64,000 nt of DNA from the NCBI GenBank assembly GCA_051024685.1, contig JAZHPA010000003.1:59215-123214 (forward strand), read 5' to 3'. The position numbers and the translations under genes were made by a program. Below the pieces are notes generated by a model that saw only the letters and a list, made by a program, of their open reading frames with translations, was not told where the DNA came from and did no database searches. How positions within the stretch are numbered: the stretch's first letter is position 1; each line of letters starts with the position of its first letter. The stretch is from UBA12545 sp051024685. GTDB lineage: Bacteria > Bacillota > DSM-521 > Neomoorellales > Neomoorellaceae. Shown in pieces: positions 32,901-39,628 of the stretch.

Positions 32901-35478
32901 CAGGTTTGGCTGGGTCCAGGTATTGTTCCCAAAACCAAAGCATGCCTTCGTCCCCGGCCAGCTGGATGGTCCGTGCCAGGCACTGGGCCGAATAACCACG
33001 ATCATCCCTGAAAACACGAAGGGGTCGAAATCCTAAACTTAAGAATTGCTTTAACACATGGGATGCCAAGTTCCGGTCCTCAGCTTCTGCAACGATATAG
33101 GCTGCTGCAGGAACATTCCGGTCTTCACTAAGAAGTCGGGAGAGGTAGCCGGCAAACCAGTCTTGGTAGAGTTCAATCTTGTTAGTTCGGCGCGCCAGGG
33201 TAGCCATAAACGATATTACCCGCCATGGAATATTTAGATCTGGCTCCCCTAGCTTGCCAGAAACAAGACGGTAGAAATGATAGGCTGCTAACGCGCACTC
33301 AAACAAAGGTTGAACCGGAAAGCTGATTGTGCCATCCTCTTCTATCAAAACCTGGCGGACCAGAAAAGAAACGCCTTGGGTGGCGAGGTGCTGGGGCTGT
33401 CCTCGGTCTTTTAAGTCCTCTTGAATTGCCAGTTCGAGAGCCTCGCGCCTGACCACTCCGTGCTGGGCGAGTGAGATTTCCTTGGCTGCTCGCCCGAGCA
33501 GGGCGAGCCTGTCCAGTGGGGTTGGATATGCCTTTGCCAGTTCTGGCTCTAATGGTTCACGCGCGTCCCGATGATCCCAGACCATTAGCTTTTCTTCTAA
33601 CAGATTAAATAGGAGATCACCCAGAGTATACTCCTTTAAGGTTACATCATTTCTCAAATATCGGTAAAGCAAGCGAACAAACAAAGGGGTGGAGGCAACC
33701 GCGGCGAGTTCGCTCCTTCCTTTTAAAACCGATAGGCGGGTACGTGCCTCTTGTCTGGCATCCTCTGCTGAACAGCCGGTTGATATTGCAATGTTCTGCA
33801 ACAATCTGAACATCTCATCTTCATCCAGGCTCGGCAACTCCAGCAGCTGCCACTCCTCGTAGTTGAACCCGATGAGTTCTAAGGGTCTTCCCGTAGCCAC
33901 TATTCGAACGTTCGCCCACTGATCAACGATGTCAGACATCCGCTCCAGTAGCTTCCGGGCTGTTGAAGGACCCAGTTCGTCTAAGCCGTCGAGCACAAGT
34001 GTCAGCTCTGTTCCCTGGCGTAGTAAGTCAAGAAGGTGAAAGTCCCCCCATTCAGGGACAATTTGGCCTTTGATAAACGACGAAAGGGCATCGAGGGCAT
34101 CGCGAACGGTTTCAAATGAATAGCCCCTCAGCTTTCCGGCAGGAATGAAAAAGCTTAGCCCTCCTTGCTGGCGAACAAGGTAGACGACTAGCTGCGCCGC
34201 CAGCGTACTCTTGCCGGCACCCAGCTCAGCAAGGAGCAGTGTCCTTGAACTGTGTGCGATTGCGGTTTGCAGGCTCTCTCTCACTTCTCTATGCTCGGGT
34301 TGGATCCGGCCCGTCTCGTCCAGGTAGTACCGCTCGTGGCGGATATACGGCGTCACCGAACGTAAGATGGGTTCCGGCAGCTTACCTTCTTTCTGGATGG
34401 CCCGGGATTTTTTCTCCATCTCACGTTCGGCAAATCTCGCAGCGCGTTCCTTCAATTCTTCCACAGTGATTCCATGGGTCATATAACGAGGCACTTCGGG
34501 AACGCCCGGCGACTCTGACTCGTAAAACCGGAAGAACTTGGCTTCGCCCTTGGGACTCCACGGTTTACTACTGGCCCGCGGATCAAATTCGAACTGGCGA
34601 AGGGTAAAGCCATGCGACTCGACCTTCAGTAGGGCAAAGTTGTTAAAATGGCCAGCATCCTCATATACCGCCCCACACGATACGAGGTACGCTGCACCCT
34701 CGATTCTGTCGGGCGACCGTGGTACGCCGTGCACATGGCCAGTCAGAATAATGTTACAGCGCTTGCTCAGGTAGCCCATAGTGCCAGGACGTTTGCTCGA
34801 TGCATAGGATCTGATCTCATTATCATGAAGCCACTCCCGAGGGTGGTGGATCAAGGCAATACACGGGACATCTTTTCCTGCCTCAACTTCTTTGATGATC
34901 CCTTCTGCCTCAAGACTACGAATGTGTGGTAAGCCTACCCAAAGGTTCCCTCTGTCGCCCTTGCCTTGACAGAACCACGCCGAGTTTAGGACGATAAATT
35001 TGATACCCTTGTGGGTCCGAGAACCGCAAAGGTAGTTGTCCTCACCCTTAATCTTAACTGGTGGTATCCCAAAGTCCTTGCAGAATCGAGAAAACGCATC
35101 GAATCGCTTCTGAAAGTGGTCCGGTACTGGAGGATGTAGCCATTTATCAGCAGTGTCGGCATCTGGTGGACAACCGATCCCTCTAATACCCCAATCCGCA
35201 TCGTGGTTTCCTGGGCATAAAATTATGTCGTTGGGAGAAAGGCCCGTTGCATCGATCAGTTGCTTGAGCCATTTTGCCGCTGCCGCGTAGTCGCTTTCCT
35301 TGCCTGCAAAACCGATATCTCCGGAGATGCAGACGATCTGGGGATGCCATTCTTCAGGTTGCGCCCTGATGAAGTCAATCAGACTTCTGAGCACAACTTC
35401 TCGATCATCCAAGCCTGAAGCATTACCTTTTTCAGCCCCAAAGTGGAGGTCAGATAAATGGAGAATAACTACGCCCAC
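29956..35478 (-). CDS. Metallophosphoesterase-NACHT STAND NTPase with long repeat region
   Basis: Giant protein of about 1840 residues. Numbered from the outermost possible start at 35499, residues 14-260 are a calcineurin-like metallophosphoesterase with all metal-binding motifs: HLSDLHFG, SGDIGF, PGNHD, the LIHHP histidines and TGHVHG. Residues about 420-600 are a NACHT-type STAND NTPase with Walker A ELGAGKST and Walker B LVLDGLDELG. The remaining roughly 1200 residues are helical and look like HEAT/ARM-type repeats, a usual sensor layout. The TTG at 35499 lacks a ribosome site; the GTG at 35478 follows GGGGTGA. By family logic it should sense a phage feature and activate the phosphoesterase; this is inferred. 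Confidence 0.85.
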   Translation of the reverse strand: MGVVILHLSDLHFGAEKGNASGLDDREVVLRSLIDFIRAQPEEWHPQIVCISGDIGFAGKESDYAAAAKWLKQLIDATGLSPNDIILCPGNHDADWGIRGIGCPPDADTADKWLHPPVPDHFQKRFDAFSRFCKDFGIPPVKIKGEDNYLCGSRTHKGIKFIVLNSAWFCQGKGDRGNLWVGLPHIRSLEAEGIIKEVEAGKDVPCIALIHHPREWLHDNEIRSYASSKRPGTMGYLSKRCNIILTGHVHGVPRSPDRIEGAAYLVSCGAVYEDAGHFNNFALLKVESHGFTLRQFEFDPRASSKPWSPKGEAKFFRFYESESPGVPEVPRYMTHGITVEELKERAARFAEREMEKKSRAIQKEGKLPEPILRSVTPYIRHERYYLDETGRIQPEHREVRESLQTAIAHSSRTLLLAELGAGKSTLAAQLVVYLVRQQGGLSFFIPAGKLRGYSFETVRDALDALSSFIKGQIVPEWGDFHLLDLLRQGTELTLVLDGLDELGPSTARKLLERMSDIVDQWANVRIVATGRPLELIGFNYEEWQLLELPSLDEDEMFRLLQNIAISTGCSAEDARQEARTRLSVLKGRSELAAVASTPLFVRLLYRYLRNDVTLKEYTLGDLLFNLLEEKLMVWDHRDAREPLEPELAKAYPTPLDRLALLGRAAKEISLAQHGVVRREALELAIQEDLKDRGQPQHLATQGVSFLVRQVLIEEDGTISFPVQPLFECALAAYHFYRLVSGKLGEPDLNIPWRVISFMATLARRTNKIELYQDWFAGYLSRLLSEDRNVPAAAYIVAEAEDRNLASHVLKQFLSLGFRPLRVFRDDRGYSAQCLARTIQLAGDEGMLWFWEQYLDPAKPASDYIYELGGEILSYWVALHPDSISTSIKERLLTILPAHMTVGYYASKRILAPIALMLPQEFPVERRVELYIELLWRGPLQNRAKSAIFTEAKSGYLKEVLEALGKAARAGHESSGPAAEIWLRLTLNSVALPPLDILRAAIKGGYGKRANSTVAAAWSTWVGRVSRDRVRALLKAWLSSEDGELACVAACVLYEMGENDWRELAPALLRGLHDGGRVEQGEVVLRKLIESGGEQALKWLVDQFDPEAATFELPHSSVWRILIESLLRMEEPKPEWLCRAVAAMNDYILSRYPEIRQGLSDLLNGRHSAVYTAALREQLYSINPEVRKRTACVLATIFPDSEAEALEIALQGTYEPGVLNWEAFAQRLRLGPSVLSYLRARYKEWSERARVFSLLLLYRNGVDLSESEWVQLVDGFLKGHRFVDFDSPRDVSPPHHPVLADARAYPHLVRALLGSEIEIAKAAAFELLRYHSQRLTLEERARACLLISASSMNLSMLLKERELAAKDTEYLRAITKVSTEYGGKGEEEPAFSLLIRTLEVPSEWKKVVWTSLFAGDVLSRFEIERIGELLYELAANDPACKLGICNAATEFIDDPRVRDPRSAAARQMLGLLGHCFGAVSDEILRQLLISSSGSTKGPITVCMVARLGGAVPEYKNASERQGNEAKVSLSSESLTLSDLENRIEKALLPSDELHPDFFNLLELRLLADDLPPERLAHYARASRWGGWFSVLAEYYRYGTINVSRLASLTHRWLPAVGGPLEALHRRMITIQRKLYQHIRNNAEIRAKFVSELRALGPLKYGDEAMRIILLLANKAEFSDMEIDSMFDQVASAEFGFEWPEFLEWFVNWIVEEAENHLEIVRRAVQRGLRTLANHEPVHREDNIARLLLPSVAWMIGEPVDASSVGVFFYGLHKILLFGDRASRHQLDEVYRLLAPIWNRVPIEVVRSTIFKGLQSERPEVRMLCRLLAAFARQDEPVPRRD

Positions 35479-35603
35479 ACATGTCACCCCGGAATCCAAT
35501 GTGGGTATTAAACCACTAATATTAGAAGAAAAGGTTCACTTCGATTTATCGATGCCTGATAATTCGGGGCCACCTCGCACTCAATAGTCGCGACTTGCAA
35601 CAG

Positions 35604-35807
35604 TCAGGCGGCGGCCCTCAATGTGGATGACCCTTTCTCAGCCTTGAGCAACCGCGCTGCTGACCAGCATAGGATCCGTCGCCCATTGCGCCTGCGCTCC
35701 ATGTTACGGACGACGGAAAGGGCTAGTAACCCTTCCTTAGCCGCCCCCAGGAACTCCTTAATGGAGCCTCTACTTTCTTGGGGTTCGTTACACCGACTGC
35801 CTTACAG
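35604..35807 (-). pseudogene. IS256-like transposase remnant, internally deleted
   Basis: The minus-strand frame between stops at about 35808 and 35604 encodes SIKEFLGAAKEGLLALSV joined directly to a segment with RRILCWSAARLLKAEKG. From memory of IS256/mutator-type transposases the first part belongs to the N-terminus and the second to the extreme C-terminus, so about 300 middle residues would be missing. A further fragment, SELKVMRYFRARPVRQSV, lies upstream (around 35810-35870) before a stop. No start codon or terminal repeats were found. The family call is moderate. Confidence 0.45.
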
Positions 35808-35893
35808 GTCTGGCCCTGAAATAACGCATAACCTTCAGCTCGCTTCCAAGCTGTCACTTTCGCTCAGTCTTCAAGATAACCCACTGTGTTAAG

Positions 35894-36525
35894 TCATGAA
35901 GGAGCGAGTGCGGACAACCGAGCATACGCACTCTTTGCTCGTTGAAGGAGATCATCGTATGTCAATATTTCGTCAACCTTCAACTGATTCTTCACAAGCT
36001 CAAGGTAATCGCGTACTCTCCGGCCCCGGCCTACGCTATTTTCCGTGGCACGGCTGATTACAATCATAGTCCGATGATCAAGGGAGATACCTGGAAACCT
36101 TTCTTTAATTTGGTCGTAATGCTTAAGAATGTATGTTTTCCATTCCGCAATTTGAAACGCCGCCTGTGTCAATTCTCCCATTGATATTCTGGCTGCTTGG
36201 AGAAGTCCGCTATTGCATAACCATCACGTGCAACCAGGCAAAAAACCTGCGAGGAGTAAAGGTATGGAGATACATATAAGGGCGGGTAACCGCCACCTGT
36301 TGCTGGGGAATCAACGAACGCACGGTATTCACGACGATATGCCTCCACGTACGAGGCGAGATAGCGTGCGATTTACGTCAGCGTGACAATAGCCATTGAT
36401 CAGGAACTCGCACCCCCTAATGGCGCGTACAAATCCTTCTTAGGGACAACGACTTTTTCAGAGACCTCTATTGCTTGAGCCTCTAAGGATCCGGGTGTCG
36501 GAAAAAGTTTAGCATTCGCATCGTC
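35894..36525 (-). pseudogene. Decayed Shedu/DUF4263-like gene
   Basis: The intact 3' part (35894-36181, 95 residues) reads through HRTMIVISRATENS and ends in VDEILTYDDLLQRAKSAYARL, the pattern closing DUF4263 (Shedu-type) nucleases. Upstream, a second minus frame has coding character from 36525 to 36169: DANAKLFPTPGSLEAQAIEV, then two in-frame stops (TGA and TAA near 36375-36395), then a stretch with PPLYVSPYLYSSQVF and YAIADFSKQPEYQW, which runs by one frameshift into the 3' part. I read this as one gene broken by two stops and a frameshift. The C-terminal assignment is moderate; the N-terminal part is unrecognised. Confidence 0.5.
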
Positions 36526-36636
36526 TCAAGACAGAGTATGGCTGGACATGTTCCGAGGTCCTCAAAGGGCATGGCAAATGCGGCCCACGCAGGTTCTCAG
36601 TTTTGCGCAATGGACCAACTCCCAGAGAAGTAATCC

Positions 36637-39612
36637 TTACTCTATTGTTATGTCCTCTCCCAAGCCCAGCTCCCGCAGCGCCACCCGTGTCTCCTCAATT
36701 CTCTGCTCAGAAATGCCGTCCTCTGATGAATACTCGACGCTAATGGTAATCTTTAGCCCGGGACTGGTGGCAAACTTCGCCAGGACCTTGGTATAGAAAT
36801 TCATCCACTTTTGCGGCGGTACCTCACCGGCCCAGCGCATCTTGCCGATCCTGCCGGACGGGGCCGGTGGCTGCTCTGGCGGCGATAACGTTTCCTCGCC
36901 CCCAGACGTTATCGGCTCGATAACGGTAACCCTGGCGGACCCGCGTATGCCGCCTACCTCGGCGGTAACTACATAGCTGCCGGTACTCTCGTTGGCCTGG
37001 AAAACCCCTTGCCGGTCGATTATCCCACCTGTAGCACTCCACACTACGTTTTCCACGGCGATCTCCCGGTTGTACTGGTCCAGGCCTTTGACCGTGAAGG
37101 TATATTTCTCCCCCGGCTTCACTTGTACCTGTGAAGGTGAAACTACCAGGGAGGACAGCTTGGGCGGTTCGATTTGCCTCCTTGCTTCTTGGGCGGTGAC
37201 GATAAACATATCTTCCGAGAACTCGACGGTTTCGGGGGGCAGGCTGGTATTGAAGTAAAACGGGTCGTAGCCGCCGGTTCCTGTCTTGCCCACGTAGGCA
37301 ATAATCCCGCTGGCCACGCCCCGGGAAATGGTATCTTTCAAGACCTCCGGGTTCAGCAAGCGGGGAAACTGGGGTGATGCGTAAAAGGCGTCCCGTACAG
37401 CCTTGGTGCTCCACTCCTTAAAGGCCGGCGGCCAATTTCGTACGAGGAAGTTGGGGCTGACGCCATCTTCTATATCCCCCTCTTGCCGGAGGCGGTTTAA
37501 AATCAAGCTCACCATCGATTCGGCGGCGCTTGAGTACACCAGTCCCAGATCCACCACCCGGAGGCTGTTGTCCTTCCCAAGCAGGACGATGTTTTTGTAG
37601 GACCGCCAGACGCACTCTCTCAGATCACGCTGGGCCTTCTTCAGGTTTTCCGCCAGTTGCCGCTTTTGGGCGTCGTCCAGACGCAACTCGTCTTCCTCGT
37701 CTTTGATGTCCTCCCAGGCCAGGAGTTTGCGGGCTTCTTCTCGCAGCGCAGCGTCGCTGTCGGCAACGGCGAAGATGAGAGCACTCTTAAAGGTCCGAGA
37801 AGAGGTACCGTGCTCCCAGATCAGTGTCTTCACCAGTTCCAGTGTCCCTGGATCCTCCAGAGTCTGGTCAGGCGCCAGCACCACCAGGGTAAGCGCGGCC
37901 CGGTCGGGGATCTGGCCCGATTTCTCCGGGAAATAGACCATGTCCAAGCTCCTGCCGGTACCAAAGACCGCTTCGATTTCCTTTTTCACCCGCTCGTCAA
38001 TTCTCTCCGGCTTGATGTTGGCCCGGCGGTCGGCCAGGAGCTTATTCAGGTTCGGCGAGAGGCTAAAGCGGTAGCGATTTCGTTCTACGGTCAGGTAGTA
38101 ACAAGTGGATGTTAGCGTTTCCAGGACCGTTTCGACGTGGCCGATGTCCAAGTCGGGGTCAGCAACGGCCAGGCGGATTTCTGGCACGGTGGCTTCGCCT
38201 CGGGCCTGGCCGCCGTTAGACTCGAAAAAGATGACGGTAGCGGCCTTGCGGTGCAGCCGTGCCCTTTTGACGGCGTCTACGGCTTCCTTATCCAGACGGA
38301 CGGCATGGGAGTCGCTTTTCCCGCAGATATCCGTGGTCACGGCCACTTCGAGCCGGGATTCCCCCAGTTGCTCGAACACCGCCGCCCGGAACAACGGGTC
38401 ATCAAGGGGAGCCGTTCCCAGGCTGATGAGCGGGTCGCGGTGCGCCCCCTGATAACCCTCCCGGTAAGCCCGGGAAACCCAGAGCGCGAGCAGCCGGAGG
38501 ATGCCCCGCGTCTGCTGGAAGCGCGGCAAAGCCTGCCACTTGCGCTCGAACACCGAGAGCACCGCCGGGTGGAAGGGATAGGTGGCCGCGAAGGCCTCAC
38601 GGGCGTGATCTACGGGAAACCAACCGGGGAGCTGTTGGCGGTGGTTCACCACCCAGGCGGCATGGGCGTTGCAGACCTGTAGGGCGTCACGATCCAACAG
38701 CACCCTGCCGTCCTCGCCTATGGCGCGGGGGTCCCATTCAAAAAGCCGGCGACGGATGATCTCTGAGGTTTCGGCCTCGGCGGACATGACCACCGGCTTA
38801 CCGAGCCGGTCCAAGAGTTTCTTGAAGCGCTCGTAGTCGGACTGGTCCTCCGCGGTCATCTCTAGTTCGGAGGCCGGGAGGGAAACCGCCAGGACCACGT
38901 TGTCCATACCCCTGGCCGTTTCGGATAGGTTCTGCAAAAAGTCATAAAGTTGGGCGGACAGCCCCATACGGCGGTAACGGCTAACGTAATTCATTAGCTC
39001 GTCCATAAGAATCAGGCAGGGCCGGTTCTGGGGGAGGAATTTACGGATCACATCTCCAGCCGGGGCGATCATCTTCTCCTCGTGCTCAGCCACCACCGCC
39101 AGACCCCGCTCGCCGGCCAACTGAAAGGCAATCTCTCCCCACGGCGTCTTACGCAGCGGCGTGCCGTCGCTTCCCCCGCGGCCGGTGAGGGAGTCGAATT
39201 CGGTGCCGACAAAGACGGCGGTGGCCGCCCGAGGCACCGCCCTTACCCCGGCCTGGGCTAAAAGCTTATCCACACCCGACCAGCGGCTGGCGGCCGGGCC
39301 GTTTTGGGCCAGGTGGTAGAGCAGGGTGAGGGCGTGGGTCTTACCGCCGCCGAACTGGGTGGTCATGTTGAAAACGGCCGAGGTCTCGGTCTTAATACCT
39401 GACAGGCGCCGTATCACCTCTACGGCCAGGGCGGTAAGATTTTTAGTAAGGTAGGTGCGAGCAAAGAACCGCTGCGGGTCCTGGTAATCTAGAGGGGCCC
39501 GCCCGTCGCGTACCTGGTCCAGGTGCACCGCAAACTCGGCCGCGTCCAGGGGCCGGCCTTCACGCAGGTCCTCACGGGGTGTCACCACCTTGTACCAGGG
39601 TTTAAGGGCCAT
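36637..39612 (-). CDS. DUF499 P-loop ATPase with C-terminal Ig-like domain
   Basis: ATPase of the DUF499 family, which includes PglY of type 2 BREX. Walker A QFGGGKTH is at residues 86-93 and Walker B CLILMDELMNYVSR near 195. The ATG at 39612 is chosen over 39666 because the earlier start overlaps the methylase; this gives 991 residues. An unusual feature is a bacterial Ig-like (BIG2-like) module near the C-terminus, about residues 860-930, with VKPGEKYTFTVKGLDQYNRE and the VWSATGGIIDRQGVF pattern, followed by a linker and a final alpha-beta segment. It is the last gene of the operon, 16 bases after the methylase. Confidence 0.85.
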   Translation of the reverse strand: MALKPWYKVVTPREDLREGRPLDAAEFAVHLDQVRDGRAPLDYQDPQRFFARTYLTKNLTALAVEVIRRLSGIKTETSAVFNMTTQFGGGKTHALTLLYHLAQNGPAASRWSGVDKLLAQAGVRAVPRAATAVFVGTEFDSLTGRGGSDGTPLRKTPWGEIAFQLAGERGLAVVAEHEEKMIAPAGDVIRKFLPQNRPCLILMDELMNYVSRYRRMGLSAQLYDFLQNLSETARGMDNVVLAVSLPASELEMTAEDQSDYERFKKLLDRLGKPVVMSAEAETSEIIRRRLFEWDPRAIGEDGRVLLDRDALQVCNAHAAWVVNHRQQLPGWFPVDHAREAFAATYPFHPAVLSVFERKWQALPRFQQTRGILRLLALWVSRAYREGYQGAHRDPLISLGTAPLDDPLFRAAVFEQLGESRLEVAVTTDICGKSDSHAVRLDKEAVDAVKRARLHRKAATVIFFESNGGQARGEATVPEIRLAVADPDLDIGHVETVLETLTSTCYYLTVERNRYRFSLSPNLNKLLADRRANIKPERIDERVKKEIEAVFGTGRSLDMVYFPEKSGQIPDRAALTLVVLAPDQTLEDPGTLELVKTLIWEHGTSSRTFKSALIFAVADSDAALREEARKLLAWEDIKDEEDELRLDDAQKRQLAENLKKAQRDLRECVWRSYKNIVLLGKDNSLRVVDLGLVYSSAAESMVSLILNRLRQEGDIEDGVSPNFLVRNWPPAFKEWSTKAVRDAFYASPQFPRLLNPEVLKDTISRGVASGIIAYVGKTGTGGYDPFYFNTSLPPETVEFSEDMFIVTAQEARRQIEPPKLSSLVVSPSQVQVKPGEKYTFTVKGLDQYNREIAVENVVWSATGGIIDRQGVFQANESTGSYVVTAEVGGIRGSARVTVIEPITSGGEETLSPPEQPPAPSGRIGKMRWAGEVPPQKWMNFYTKVLAKFATSPGLKITISVEYSSEDGISEQRIEETRVALRELGLGEDITIE

Positions 39613-39628
39613 GCCATCACCCCCATTA

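Noticed and set aside
35623..35892. Plus-strand open frame of 89 codons between the NACHT gene and the Shedu-like remnant
   Set aside because: The opposite strand carries recognisable transposase-like motifs; the plus-strand product is low-complexity and has no ribosome site.
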